A DNA stretch of 32,513 bases from positions 12,615 to 45,127 of the forward strand of contig DHPN01000011.1 of assembly GCA_002407925.1 (NCBI GenBank). Reading direction: 5' to 3'. Shown here piece after piece: positions 7,701 to 17,043 of the stretch. Source of the stretch: Atopobiaceae bacterium UBA5363 (lineage in GTDB: Bacteria; Actinomycetota; Coriobacteriia; Coriobacteriales; Atopobiaceae). The notes beneath the pieces are model-generated. The model saw only the letters and a program-made list of their open reading frames with translations, searched no databases and was not told the DNA's origin. A program made the translations under genes and the position numbers. Each line of letters opens with the position of its first letter. The first letter of the stretch is position 1.

Positions 7701-8768
7701 ATGTCGATGTCAGATGATCTTGCTGCCATAAGGGCCCAGGTCAAAGACGGTCTAGCGCGCGTCAGCACCGTCGAGGAGCTGGATAGACTTCGCGTGGCTG
7801 TAACCGGTAGGAAGGGGAGCCTCACGCAGATAATGCGGTCCATGGGAAGTGTCGCGCCCGAGGATCGACCAGCCATGGGCAAGCTTGCCAATGACGTGCG
7901 CGCTGACGTCGAGGCTGCGATCTCACAGCGTCGCCAAGAGCTTGCCCAGTCTGCGCTTGAGGCCAAAATAGCTTCAGAGGCCGTCGACGTGACGCTGCCC
8001 GGCCGCAGCCATCCGCTGGGCACGCAGCATTTGATCTCGCAGATCCGTGAGGAGATAGAGGATATCTTCTGTGGTATGGATTACACGGTGGAGGATGGTC
8101 CGTACATCGAGGATGTCTACCATAACTTCACGGCGCTCAATGCTCCTGCTAACCATCCGAGCCGCGCGGCGTCCGATACGTTCTACGTCGTTGACAACGC
8201 TCCCGAGGGAAAGGGCGACCTCGGCCTTTCGTCCTCAGACGTTCTTCTTCGCACGCAGACCTCAGGCGTCCAAATCCATACGATGGAGGAGCATAAGCCT
8301 CCCATTTACATGATCTGCCCCGGAACCGTTTTTCGCCCTGATACGGCAGACGCAAACCACTTGCCGCAATTTACGCAGGTAGAAGGTCTTGTCGTAGATG
8401 AGGGGATCACGTTTGGCGACCTGAAGGGCACACTCGACTATTTTACGCGGGAGATATTTGGTGCTGATCGGGCGACGCGCTACCGCCCGCACTTCTTCCC
8501 ATTCACTGAGCCGAGCTGTGAAGTCGATGTTAGCTGCGGTGTCTGCGGCGGCAAGGGCTGCCGCTTCTGCAAGGGAACAGGCTGGCTCGAAATCTTGGGC
8601 TGCGGGATGGTCGACCCGAACGTCTTCGGGTACGTGGGGATTGATCCCGAGAAGTACAGCGGCTTTGCCTTCGGCATCGGCGTTGAGCGCGTCGCAGCCT
8701 TGCGTTACAACTTGCCTGATCTGCGCATGCTCATGGCCGGCGATGAGCGCTTCCTCCATCAATTCTAG
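7701..8768 (+). CDS. pheS: Phenylalanyl-tRNA synthetase alpha subunit
   Basis: PheS carries the class II aminoacylation site of the alpha2-beta2 enzyme that charges tRNA-Phe in the cytoplasm. The 355-residue length is standard. Residues 1-90 form the N-terminal coiled coil that contacts tRNA. The catalytic core shows the conserved N-F-x-x-L-N-x-P-x-x-H-P and LRTQTSGVQ segments, motif 2 (FRPDTADANHLPQFTQVEG) and motif 3 (GFAFGIGVERVA). A Cys-rich insert (CGVCGGKGCRFCKGTGW) near residue 280 is normal for bacterial PheS. The ATG follows AAAGGA, and pheT comes next. Expression should respond to Phe-tRNA charging through the upstream T-box. Confidence 0.97.
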   Translation: MSMSDDLAAIRAQVKDGLARVSTVEELDRLRVAVTGRKGSLTQIMRSMGSVAPEDRPAMGKLANDVRADVEAAISQRRQELAQSALEAKIASEAVDVTLPGRSHPLGTQHLISQIREEIEDIFCGMDYTVEDGPYIEDVYHNFTALNAPANHPSRAASDTFYVVDNAPEGKGDLGLSSSDVLLRTQTSGVQIHTMEEHKPPIYMICPGTVFRPDTADANHLPQFTQVEGLVVDEGITFGDLKGTLDYFTREIFGADRATRYRPHFFPFTEPSCEVDVSCGVCGGKGCRFCKGTGWLEILGCGMVDPNVFGYVGIDPEKYSGFAFGIGVERVAALRYNLPDLRMLMAGDERFLHQF

Positions 8769-8820
8769 CTAGAGCAGGCTGTCTTCGACATACGTCTTGG
8801 CGCAAAAGAAGGGCAATGAA

Positions 8821-11286
8821 ATGCGCATTTCTTATGAGTGGCTCAAAACGATGGTAGACCTTCCCGATGACCCGCAGACGCTGGTCAAGGAATTTGTCAG
8901 GACTGGCACGGAGGTGCAGGGTGTAGAACGGGTTGGTGCTGACCTCAAAAATGTGGTCACGGGACAGATCGTATCGAAGGTCCCTCACCCCAACTCCGAC
9001 CATATGTGGCTTTGCAAGGTCTCCGTTGGCAGCAAAAGCGTTGACGCCGATGGCAAGCCTGTTCCCTTGCAGATCGTATGTGGCGCACAGAACTTCAATG
9101 CAGGCGACAAGATTGTCGTCGCTATGGAGGGGGCCGAGCTTCCCGGCGGCGTCAAGATCAAAAAGAGCAAATTGCGCGGCATCGACTCGTGCGGCATGAA
9201 TTGCTCTGAGCGCGAGCTCGGGCTGGGCAGCGACCATTCCGGCATCATGATCTTGCCGGCCGATGCCCCTGTGGGCGTTGACTTTCCTGAGTACATGGGG
9301 CTTTCTGATACGGTCTTCGACTGTGAGATGACCCCTAACCGTCCCGACTGCCTCTCGATGGTAGGCGTCGCCACGGAGGTCTCCGCCATCTTCGATGAGG
9401 ATACGCACATTGAGCTTCCCCGGATCAAGCACGAGAGGCTGCTCGAGCCGACTGCGCGACTGGTCGACGTGCGCATAGATGCGCCTGAGATGTGCAGCCG
9501 CTATACAGCGCGCGTCGTCAGGCACGTCAAGATAGGGCCTTCCCCTGAGTGGCTTGCTCGTCGTGTGCGCGCTGCCGGCGCACGCCCCATCAACAACGTC
9601 GTCGATGTGACAAACTACGTGATGTATCTCACCGGCCAGCCGCTCCACGCCTTTGACCTCGGGAAGCTCTCTGTACGGGATGGCAAGCGCCACATCGTCG
9701 TTAGGGCTGCTAAGGCTGGCGAGGAGCTCGTCACCCTAGACGGCAAGCAGCGCATGCTCACGCCGGACATGGCCGTGATCAGCGATGACGGGAAGACTCC
9801 TGTCTGCCTCGCCGGCGTTATGGGCGGCGCCAACTCTGAGATCGATGAGGGCACCTGCGATGTGCTGCTCGAGGCAGCCTGCTTCGACGCAGCCCACATT
9901 TCGCGGACAAGTCGTGACTTAGACCTCATGAGTGAGGCATCAATCCGCTACGAGCGTCAAGTTGACGCGGCGAGTTGCGATGAAGTTTCCGCCATTGCCG
10001 CTGCCCTTTTTGAGGAGTGTTGCGGCGCTGAAGTCTGTGCTGGTATGGTTGACGTATATCCCAAGCCAGCCGCTGCGGTAACGATAGAGCTGCGCCCCGC
10101 TCGTGTTCGTTCCTTGTCAGGTGCTCCGATCGAGACGGACTTTATGATTACGCGTCTTCGCAGACTGGGCTGTGCTGTTGTGCATGGTCGCGATGAGGAA
10201 GTTTTGCGCGTCGTGCCGCCCACGAGTCGCCCTGACCTTACGCGCGAGGTTGACCTTGTGGAGGAATGCCTGCGCCTGTGGGGGGAGGATCGTGTGCAAA
10301 CGACGCTGCCAGCTGCACGCAACCACGCCGGCGGGCTTACGCTCGCGCAGCAGCGCCTGCGCGAGATAGGCCAGACGCTGCGAGCCTGCGGCCTTTCTGA
10401 GACCACCACATACTGCTTTGCGGAGGAGGGCGACCTTAAGCGCCTTGGCATGAGCGAAGAGGGTCGCGGGCTGCCCGTGAGAATCATGAACCCGCTCGTC
10501 GCCGATCAGTCTGAGATGCGCCGCACGAACATGGCCGGCCTGCTGCGCTCGGTTGCGTACAATCTTGCCCATGAGGTACCTAACGTGCAGCTTTATGAGA
10601 TGGGTCGAGTCTTTTTTGGACATCCGCACAAAAGTCAGCCCGACGAGCCGCTATTTATCTCTGCAGTGATGTGTGGCGCATGGGATCTTGATGGGTGGAA
10701 CGATAAACACCCTAAACTTGACTTCTTTGACGCAAAAGGCGTTGTCGAACGCCTGTTATCAGTCCTGCGCATAACGAAGGTGCGCTACAGGCCCGCAAAG
10801 CCAGAGTTGTATAGTTGGTTACAGCCAGGACGCGCTGCAGAAGTTCTTGCAAAGGGTGAGCTTATTGGCTGGGTAGGTGCCATCCATCCGGCAGCACTTA
10901 GACGCTTTGACATTGACGTTCCGGTTGTCGCTTTCGAATTGTCTGTGGCTTGTCTGCTGCGTCTTGCTCATCGTGAACTCCCCTATGAGAGCGTGCCCAC
11001 CCTTCCGGGCGTCAATGTGGACATAGCGCTTGTTGTTGACGAGAGTGTTACCTGTGAGCAGGTCATGCAGAGGTTGCACTCAGCTGGAGGCAAGCTGCTG
11101 GCAGACGTACATCTGTTCGATGTGTATCGAGATCCGTTGCGCGTAGGAGTGGGTAAGAAATCAATGGCCTTTTCACTCACGTATCGCGCCGCTGATCATA
11201 CACTTACCTCTGAGGAGGTTGAAAGAGCGCACAAGAAGCTTGTGACGAAGGTTACGAAGTCGACGGGTGGTGAAGTGCGCTCCTGA
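8821..11286 (+). CDS. pheT: Phenylalanyl-tRNA synthetase beta subunit
   Basis: PheT is the structural and editing subunit of phenylalanyl-tRNA synthetase. The ATG at 8821 (MRISYEWLKTMVDLP) is the canonical family start; a TTG at 8797 would add 8 residues with no match. The protein is 821 residues. Domains in order are an EMAP-type tRNA-binding domain (about 40-155, with the H-P-N-S-D-H segment), the B3/4 editing domain (about 200-375, INNVVDVTNYVM), the B5 domain (about 400-475), a degenerate class II core (about 490-700) and a C-terminal FDX-ACB anticodon-binding domain (about 725-820). It lies 52 bases after pheS in the T-box unit, and its stop is 5 bases before the next gene. Confidence 0.97.
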   Translation: MRISYEWLKTMVDLPDDPQTLVKEFVRTGTEVQGVERVGADLKNVVTGQIVSKVPHPNSDHMWLCKVSVGSKSVDADGKPVPLQIVCGAQNFNAGDKIVVAMEGAELPGGVKIKKSKLRGIDSCGMNCSERELGLGSDHSGIMILPADAPVGVDFPEYMGLSDTVFDCEMTPNRPDCLSMVGVATEVSAIFDEDTHIELPRIKHERLLEPTARLVDVRIDAPEMCSRYTARVVRHVKIGPSPEWLARRVRAAGARPINNVVDVTNYVMYLTGQPLHAFDLGKLSVRDGKRHIVVRAAKAGEELVTLDGKQRMLTPDMAVISDDGKTPVCLAGVMGGANSEIDEGTCDVLLEAACFDAAHISRTSRDLDLMSEASIRYERQVDAASCDEVSAIAAALFEECCGAEVCAGMVDVYPKPAAAVTIELRPARVRSLSGAPIETDFMITRLRRLGCAVVHGRDEEVLRVVPPTSRPDLTREVDLVEECLRLWGEDRVQTTLPAARNHAGGLTLAQQRLREIGQTLRACGLSETTTYCFAEEGDLKRLGMSEEGRGLPVRIMNPLVADQSEMRRTNMAGLLRSVAYNLAHEVPNVQLYEMGRVFFGHPHKSQPDEPLFISAVMCGAWDLDGWNDKHPKLDFFDAKGVVERLLSVLRITKVRYRPAKPELYSWLQPGRAAEVLAKGELIGWVGAIHPAALRRFDIDVPVVAFELSVACLLRLAHRELPYESVPTLPGVNVDIALVVDESVTCEQVMQRLHSAGGKLLADVHLFDVYRDPLRVGVGKKSMAFSLTYRAADHTLTSEEVERAHKKLVTKVTKSTGGEVRS

Positions 11287-11291
11287 TTGAT

Positions 11292-11969
11292 ATGCCAGGA
11301 TGGGATATACATACCGCTCATGTCGAGAGACTGTTGCGAGAGCACACAGCAGGTGATCTTGGTATCTGGGACACAAATTGCTTTCTCTTTGGGAATTTCG
11401 TTCCGGACATTTATGTGGGTTATCTCGTACACCCTATATCGAAAGCCATTGACTATCGCATAACCCATCTTGCAGATCCTTACCATATGCCAGAGCCAGA
11501 CTATGCTACATTTTGGCAGAGATTTGCTCTTCCAAGTGCGAATGTAGCAGGTAGGGTCAGCGACATCGTGCTCGGTGCATGGGCGCATCTTGTCGCGGAT
11601 CATATCTACAACCATCATGCCAATGTGTTTATTTCATCCCATGGCATTCCTTTCGGTGATGTCACGCGTATCCGTAAGCAAAATGACTTTCATACCTTCG
11701 GCCATACCTTTGATCTCCATCTGGTGCCAGTGATGACAAAGAAGCTCGTTTCTCAATGTGCTGCCTTCCCGCAATATGAGATCGCAGCAGCTGATATCGG
11801 TCCAGCCATTGAGGCGGCGACCAAGATCGTCGAAGATACTCACACACATCATATATATGGCACTCCCAACTATGATCTTCTTCCCTTGAGTTTCTTCAAT
11901 GCAGTCTTCGATGAAGTTGACGGCGTCATAGCGCGTGGCCTTCTTGCATATGCGTGTCAGCTAAAATAG
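11292..11969 (+). CDS. Zinc-dependent phospholipase C-like protein
   Basis: This 225-residue protein has an early His7/His10 pair (IHTAH), FLFGNFVPDI with Asp39, His59, and a helix AWAHLVADHIYNHH carrying His99, Asp103, His104, His108 and His109. This Asp/His layout resembles the zinc-dependent phospholipase C/S1-P1 nuclease fold (PF00882-like), in which three metals are held by His and Asp. No signal peptide is visible, so it probably acts in the cytoplasm, unlike secreted PLCs. Many small clostridial and coriobacterial proteins of this kind are annotated only as PLC-family. It begins 5 bases after pheT without its own clear ribosome site, suggesting translational coupling inside the T-box operon. 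The function is uncertain. Confidence 0.7.
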   Translation: MPGWDIHTAHVERLLREHTAGDLGIWDTNCFLFGNFVPDIYVGYLVHPISKAIDYRITHLADPYHMPEPDYATFWQRFALPSANVAGRVSDIVLGAWAHLVADHIYNHHANVFISSHGIPFGDVTRIRKQNDFHTFGHTFDLHLVPVMTKKLVSQCAAFPQYEIAAADIGPAIEAATKIVEDTHTHHIYGTPNYDLLPLSFFNAVFDEVDGVIARGLLAYACQLK

Positions 11970-12011
11970 ACAGTGTGAAAATTGTTCTTGTCCGTCCAAG
12001 ACAGGAGTTCA

Positions 12012-12767
12012 ATGCCAAAGTTTGATAGATCAGACGGCGAGTTGCTCTATGTGCAGGTCTCTGACTATGTGCGAGAGAAGATCTACTCGAAGGAATGGGG
12101 AGTTAATGAGCCGATTCCCTCAGAGCACGAGCTGATGGACATGTTGCAACTGTCGCGTGGCACCGTGCAGAAGGGCATTCGCCAGCTCGTCGATGAAGGT
12201 CTGTTGGTTCAGCAGCGCGGCCGTGGCACCTTTGTTGTCCAGCCACTGATGGCTCGGCCATCGTCAAACCAGCTTCTATCCTTTGGCGAGTCAATGAACG
12301 CACAAGGTATCGAGTTCAGGACCAGGGTCGTGGCGAAGCGTATTGAGCACGCCAACCTCGCGGTTGCCGAGAACCTCCAGATCGAGGAAGGCGACGAATA
12401 CATGTATCTTGTGCGTGTCCGCTATGTGCATAGGAGAGCCGTGATGCTGATTGAGAGCCACCTGTCACTAGAGGCATGCCCAGCTCTCGTTTCAGCTGAC
12501 TTCGAGCATGAGGCCCTTTTTGCAATTGTCGAGAGACTCTCTGGTCATCGTATTGGACGCTCTGAGATGGTCTACACGGCGCGGACAGCAGGCAAGGCAC
12601 GTGGAGCTTGGCTTGAGTGTGATGAGCGGGCACCGGTGCTCGATCTCGACCAGCTTGTCTTTCTTGAGGATGACATGCCGTTTGAGTGGGGAAGTGTCTG
12701 GCTGCCTGCAAACCGTTGCGTGATCTCAAATGAAACCCGTCGCGCTCGTGGTGTTGTGGGGGAATGA
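12012..12767 (+). CDS. GntR-family regulator with UTRA sensor domain
   Basis: This is a 251-residue HutC/TreR-type regulator. Residues 11-76 form the GntR winged helix-turn-helix (YVQVSDYVREKIYS, PSEHELMDMLQLSRGTVQKG, GLLVQQRGRGTFV). Residues about 90-240 form the UTRA effector domain, which usually binds a sugar phosphate or similar small ligand. The start is the ATG after CAGGAG (12002-12007), not the in-frame upstream start at 11982. It precedes a GH13 alpha-glucosidase by 64 bases, so a maltodextrin- or trehalose-derived effector is likely by context. No clear operator palindrome was found; a weak TGTC/GACA repeat lies just before the start. Confidence 0.92.
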   Translation: MPKFDRSDGELLYVQVSDYVREKIYSKEWGVNEPIPSEHELMDMLQLSRGTVQKGIRQLVDEGLLVQQRGRGTFVVQPLMARPSSNQLLSFGESMNAQGIEFRTRVVAKRIEHANLAVAENLQIEEGDEYMYLVRVRYVHRRAVMLIESHLSLEACPALVSADFEHEALFAIVERLSGHRIGRSEMVYTARTAGKARGAWLECDERAPVLDLDQLVFLEDDMPFEWGSVWLPANRCVISNETRRARGVVGE

Positions 12768-12831
12768 GGATTGTCTATGGCTTCACCTGTTTGTCCGAGC
12801 ATGTGAGAGAGAAAGCATAGAGGAGGATAGT

Positions 12832-14208
12832 ATGAATTGGTATGAGGGTGGCATCATGTACCAGATCTATCCGCTCGGTCTTACAGGGGCTCCGTGGCGC
12901 AATGACGGCTCAAATGAAGGCGCTCGGAAGGTGGGTAGCCATGCAGAAGATGGCCATCGCCTACTCAATATTGTTGATGATGGATGGATCGAGCATATTC
13001 AGCATCTCGGTGCCACCTCAGTTATGCTCAACCCCGTTTGCGCAAGTGACACTCACGGCTATGACACCCGTGACTACACTCAAGTTGACGCCCGTCTTGG
13101 CTGCTCATCCGATCTACGTGCAGTCGTTGATGCTTTTCATGAGGTGAAGATAGCCGTGCTTTTCGATGGCGTCTTCAACCATGTTGGGCGAGGCTTCTGG
13201 GCGTTTCAGGATGTTTTGGCTAACAAAGGGAAAAGCTCTTATGCGGGTTGGTTCAATATCAACTGGAGCGGCAACAATGAGTACGGCGACGGCTTTTCCT
13301 ATGAGACATGGAACGAAGTGCCCTATCTTGTGAAGCTCAACCATGCAAATCTCGACCTAAATGCCTATCTTGCAGATGTCATGCGTGGCTGGGAGGCTGA
13401 CTTTGACATCGACGGTGTCCGCCTCGACGTCGCCTACTGCCTAGATCTCGGGTTCCTCAACTATCTTCGCCAAGTTGCTGACGAGTTGACAGCCAAGCGG
13501 GCAAAGAAATTCCTTTTGCTCGGCGAGACTATGTCCGGCGACTATAATTGCTGGATGAATGACCATGCCTGTGACTCTGTCTATAACTACGAGGCGTACA
13601 AGGGCCTGTGGTCGTCGATGAACTCAGCCAACATGTATGAGATTGCCTACACCCTCAAGCGCCAATTCGGCTCTGACCCGTGGGATCTCTACACAGGCAA
13701 GCAGCTGCTCTCCTTCCTCGACAACCATGATGTCCCACGTATTGCAACACGTCTCAGAGATGCGCGCCAACTAGTCTCCCTCTATGGTTTGCTTTTTGGT
13801 ATGCCAGGCGTCCCCTGCCTGTATTATGGGAGCGAGTGGGGCGCTGTCGGGGAAAAGAAATTCGGTGACCATGAGCTTCGGCCTGCTTTTGACGCACCGA
13901 GACGTACTGAGTTGACCGATCAGATAGCCTCGTACATCAAAGCGCGGCAAAGCCCGGAGGCCAAGCTAGCATTTTGTGCGGGAAGCTACCGTGAACTGCT
14001 CTGCCAGCCTTTGCAGCTTGTCTTTCAGAGGCAGGCGCAAGGCCAGCGGGTGATCGTAGCGGTCAACGCGGCCAATGAGCAGACAGTACTGCACTTCGAC
14101 GCAGGCTGTGGGCGCGCTCTCGACCTCCTGTCTGGCAAGGAGCATGATTTTGGGGCAGGCAGTCAGGTGGGACCGTTTTCCTGCCATTACTGGCTTTGCG
14201 AGTCCTGA
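12832..14208 (+). CDS. GH13 alpha-amylase-family glucosidase, cytoplasmic
   Basis: This 458-residue glycoside hydrolase acts on alpha-glucosidic bonds. The start is the ATG directly after GAGGAGGATA; the longer frame from 12730 overlaps the regulator. The (beta/alpha)8 barrel shows DGVFNH (112-117), GVRLDV with nucleophile Asp199, LLGE with acid/base Glu232 and FLDNHD with Asp300, so the catalytic triad is complete. A short C-terminal beta domain follows (about 385-458). There is no signal peptide, so it probably works on imported maltodextrins, like maltodextrin glucosidases and cyclomaltodextrinases. The extra N-terminal starch-binding domain of neopullulanases is absent. It is probably under the preceding GntR regulator. 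Exact specificity is not readable. Confidence 0.92.
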   Translation: MNWYEGGIMYQIYPLGLTGAPWRNDGSNEGARKVGSHAEDGHRLLNIVDDGWIEHIQHLGATSVMLNPVCASDTHGYDTRDYTQVDARLGCSSDLRAVVDAFHEVKIAVLFDGVFNHVGRGFWAFQDVLANKGKSSYAGWFNINWSGNNEYGDGFSYETWNEVPYLVKLNHANLDLNAYLADVMRGWEADFDIDGVRLDVAYCLDLGFLNYLRQVADELTAKRAKKFLLLGETMSGDYNCWMNDHACDSVYNYEAYKGLWSSMNSANMYEIAYTLKRQFGSDPWDLYTGKQLLSFLDNHDVPRIATRLRDARQLVSLYGLLFGMPGVPCLYYGSEWGAVGEKKFGDHELRPAFDAPRRTELTDQIASYIKARQSPEAKLAFCAGSYRELLCQPLQLVFQRQAQGQRVIVAVNAANEQTVLHFDAGCGRALDLLSGKEHDFGAGSQVGPFSCHYWLCES

Positions 14209-14368
14209 TGCTGAGTTGACTACGCTCAAGGAGTCAATACAACCTCTCCTCCTCAAAACAGCAGCTCTGAAATGTAAAGACGCATGGTCGCGCTAGAATA
14301 AGAGGTGCTGTGAGTGGCTGTATCGTGGAATTGACGCCAGTGGCGCAAGAGAGGAAGGGATACTGACC

Positions 14369-15373
14369 ATGAAGGTCCTCTTCTTTGGCACGGCTAGTTA
14401 TGACAAGAAATCCTTTGAGGCCGAGCTGCCCGACTATCCTGACATCAAAGTGGACTTCATCGAGTCGAACCTCACCCCCATGACCGCGGCACTTGCTCGA
14501 GGCTATGACGCCGTATGCGCTTTTGTGAATGCCGACATCTCAGCCATGACGCTCGAGATCCTCAAGGGCTTTGGCGTCGGGCTCGTGCTGATGCGCTGCG
14601 CCGGCTTTGATGCCGTGAACGTGCCAGTGGCAACAGACCTCGGCATCAGGGTGACCCGTGTGCCGGCCTACTCTCCGGAGGCCATTGCCGAGCATGCAAT
14701 GGCGCTTGCGCAGTGCGCCAACCGCCGCATCCACAAAGGGTACATTCGCGTTCGTGAGAACGACTTTTCCCTTGACGGCCTCGTCGGTGAGACCTTGCAT
14801 GGCAAGACAGCCGGCATCGTCGGGACTGGGCGCATAGGCGCCGCCCTTTGCCGCATCTGCAAGGGCTATGGCATGACGGTTCTCGGATCCGACCTATATC
14901 CCAACCAGAAGCTTGTGGATGAGGAGCACATTATAGACAAGTATGTCGATTATGACGAGCTGTACCATCGCGCTGATTTCATCAGCCTACACGCGTTTCT
15001 CAACAAAGACAGCTATCACCTGATCGACGACGACGCGATTGCCAAGATGAAAGACGGCGTGATCTTCGTCAACACCGGTCGTGGCGGGCTTGTCGACACG
15101 CAGGCACTGATACGTGGCATCATCTCCGGCAAGATCGGTGCAGCCGGGCTAGACGTCTATGAGGAGGAGAATGCCAACGTCTATCAGAACCGCTCCGGTT
15201 TGGTGATCGATTCCGTGACGGCGCGCCTGTGCTCGTTTCCCAACGTCGTTATGACATCTCACCAGGCATTCTTCACGAAGGAAGCCCTCTCGCAGATCGC
15301 GCGCGTCACGCTTGACAACGCAGTGCACTACGACAGGGGCGAAGAGTTCATACCGAAGAGCGTCGTTTGTTGA
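14369..15373 (+). CDS. D-2-hydroxyacid dehydrogenase, D-lactate dehydrogenase type
   Basis: This NAD-dependent enzyme reduces a 2-oxoacid such as pyruvate to the D-hydroxyacid. The 334-residue length is typical of D-LDH. The Rossmann motif GTGRIG (152-157) and Asp175 indicate NAD preference. Arg238 (NTGRGG), Asp262/Glu267 (DVYEEE) and His298 (TSHQA) match the Arg-Glu-His catalytic set of Lactobacillus D-LDH, in which the Arg comes from the same motif. RCAGFD at 76-81 is the usual substrate-loop signature. The ATG follows GAGGAAGGG. A possible promoter lies at 14216-14243 (TTGACT, 16 bases, TACAAC). Placed just before pyruvate kinase, it fits regeneration of NAD during fermentation, though related hydroxyacid dehydrogenases are hard to separate. 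Confidence 0.9.
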   Translation: MKVLFFGTASYDKKSFEAELPDYPDIKVDFIESNLTPMTAALARGYDAVCAFVNADISAMTLEILKGFGVGLVLMRCAGFDAVNVPVATDLGIRVTRVPAYSPEAIAEHAMALAQCANRRIHKGYIRVRENDFSLDGLVGETLHGKTAGIVGTGRIGAALCRICKGYGMTVLGSDLYPNQKLVDEEHIIDKYVDYDELYHRADFISLHAFLNKDSYHLIDDDAIAKMKDGVIFVNTGRGGLVDTQALIRGIISGKIGAAGLDVYEEENANVYQNRSGLVIDSVTARLCSFPNVVMTSHQAFFTKEALSQIARVTLDNAVHYDRGEEFIPKSVVC

Positions 15374-15500
15374 TGTGGCGATGATACCGTCATCGTGCGC
15401 AGATGGCAGAGGTTCCATAGCGCAGGATGTGGCATAGGTTTTGAAGCAGTCCCGGAAGGAAAAAGACAAGAAAAACCGGGCAATGACAACAAGGAGTTGC

Positions 15501-16940
15501 ATGAATAAGAGAACTAAGATCGTATGTACGATGGGCCCTGCCACAGACGACGACGAAGTGTTGCGCAAGCTGATCCTCGGGGGAATGAATGTCGCGCGCT
15601 TCAACTTCTCCCATGGAACCCATGCGTATCATAAGAAAAACATCGAGCGCGTCCGCGCTATCTCCAAGGAGCTCGGCATACCTGTCGCTATCATGCTTGA
15701 CACAAAGGGTCCCGAGGTTCGCACCGGTGAGCTTGAGAATCATAAAAATGTCGTTTTGAAAACAGATGATAAGGTCATCGTAACGACCGACACGAGTGTC
15801 CCAGGTAACGCCTATCGCTTTTCGCTTGATTACCACAACCTTCCGCGCGAGGTCAAGAAGGGCTCCATCATCCTCATCGATGACGGCCTCATCGGACTTA
15901 AGGTCGATCACGTCGAGGGCGATGAGATGCACTGCATCGTCACCAACGGTGGTGAGCTAGGGGAAAAGAAGGGCGTTAACGTGCCCAATGTCGAGATCGG
16001 CCTTCCCTCTGTCACGGAGCAAGACCGTGCGGATCTCATCTTTGGCTGCGAGCTGGGCATCGACGCCATCTCGGCCTCATTTATCCGCAACGCCCAGGCG
16101 GTGCGGGAGATACGGCGGATTTGCGCCGAGCATGGCTTGTTCAATATCTACATCCTGCCCAAAATTGAATGCGCTCTCGGCGTGAAGAATTTCGACGAGA
16201 TTCTTGAGGTGTCCAACGGTATCATGGTGGCCCGCGGCGACCTCGGCGTAGAGGTCCCCTCAGAGCAAGTCCCGCACATCCAAAAGCAGATCATCAAGAA
16301 GTGCAATGACGTCTACAAGCCCGTTATAACGGCCACGCAGATGCTTGACTCCATGATTCGCAACCCGCGCCCGACGCGTGCTGAGGTCACCGACGTTGCC
16401 AATGCCATCTACGACGGCAGCGACTGCGTGATGCTCTCAGGTGAGACGGCTGCAGGCAAATATCCTGTTGAGGCCCTGCAGACCATGGCCAAGATCTGCT
16501 GCGAGACAGAGAAGTACCTTCCCGAGCGCCGTCAATTCACTGAGCGCTCCGGCGTGCGCAATGTCAACTCGGCGATCGGCTTTTCAGCTGTCGAGATTGC
16601 TGACGAAGTCGGAGCAAAGTGTATCGTCTGCCCAACGCACACGGGCCGTACTGCTCGCCTGATCTCAACATTCCGTCCACATCTGCCGATCTATGCTATG
16701 TCACCAATTCCTGCTACGGCGCGTCGCTGCTGCTTTATGTGGGGTGTCGAGTCTTTCCAAACCTCTGAACAGGGGTCGCTTTCTAGAACGATCTATAACG
16801 CGCTGAAGGTTGCAAAGAACAATAATCTTGTCGAATCTAACGATATAGTTGTGGTCACTGCTGGCGATCCGCATACCTCTCCACGTCAAGGAGACTACAC
16901 GACCTCTACCAACATGGCGATGGTGGCACAAGTGCAGTAG
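15501..16940 (+). CDS. pyk: Pyruvate kinase
   Basis: Pyruvate kinase makes pyruvate and ATP from phosphoenolpyruvate and ADP. The start at 15501 (MNKRTKIVCTMGPA) follows AAGGAG and matches the family beginning; the upstream in-frame start is unsupported. Length is 479 residues. Visible residues are Arg33 in NVARFNFSHG, Lys221 in LPKIE, the MVARGDLGVE Mg2+ segment and the TATQMLDSM and LSGETAAGKYP signatures. Glu72 in KGPEVRT is the residue associated with K+-dependent enzymes; a Lys there marks K+-independent ones. The C-terminal allosteric domain covers about 360-479, with no extra PEP-utiliser-like domain. A strong terminator follows. Confidence 0.97.
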   Translation: MNKRTKIVCTMGPATDDDEVLRKLILGGMNVARFNFSHGTHAYHKKNIERVRAISKELGIPVAIMLDTKGPEVRTGELENHKNVVLKTDDKVIVTTDTSVPGNAYRFSLDYHNLPREVKKGSIILIDDGLIGLKVDHVEGDEMHCIVTNGGELGEKKGVNVPNVEIGLPSVTEQDRADLIFGCELGIDAISASFIRNAQAVREIRRICAEHGLFNIYILPKIECALGVKNFDEILEVSNGIMVARGDLGVEVPSEQVPHIQKQIIKKCNDVYKPVITATQMLDSMIRNPRPTRAEVTDVANAIYDGSDCVMLSGETAAGKYPVEALQTMAKICCETEKYLPERRQFTERSGVRNVNSAIGFSAVEIADEVGAKCIVCPTHTGRTARLISTFRPHLPIYAMSPIPATARRCCFMWGVESFQTSEQGSLSRTIYNALKVAKNNNLVESNDIVVVTAGDPHTSPRQGDYTTSTNMAMVAQVQ

Positions 16941-16964
16941 GCTCCTTTTCCAGTGGCCCCCAGG

Positions 16965-16996
16965 CCCTGGCCTTTTGTAAAAGGCTGGGGCTTTTT
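16965..16996 (+). terminator. Rho-independent terminator after pyk
   Basis: CCCTGGCCTTTT (16965-16976) pairs with AAAAGGCTGGGG (16979-16990), with two G-U pairs, and a T5 run follows at 16992-16996. It lies 24 bases after the pyk stop codon. Confidence 0.88.
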
Positions 16997-17043
16997 ATGG
17001 TTTAAGGCAGCGGTTTCGGGTAGCATATGCGCTATGTAAACAG

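Noticed and set aside
8731..9693. Long antisense open frame (320 codons) across pheT
   Set aside because: It lies wholly opposite pheS/pheT coding sequence, shows no recognisable domain and no ribosome site; it is a by-product of GC-rich codon use.
12730..12831. Longer N-terminus of the GH13 glucosidase
   Set aside because: It overlaps the end of the GntR gene and does not resemble GH13 sequence. The ATG at 12832 has a strong GAGGAGG site.
15459..15478. CCCGG/CCGGG repeat before pyk as an operator or terminator
   Set aside because: Only 5 bp with about a 20-base A-rich loop and no T run; easily due to chance.
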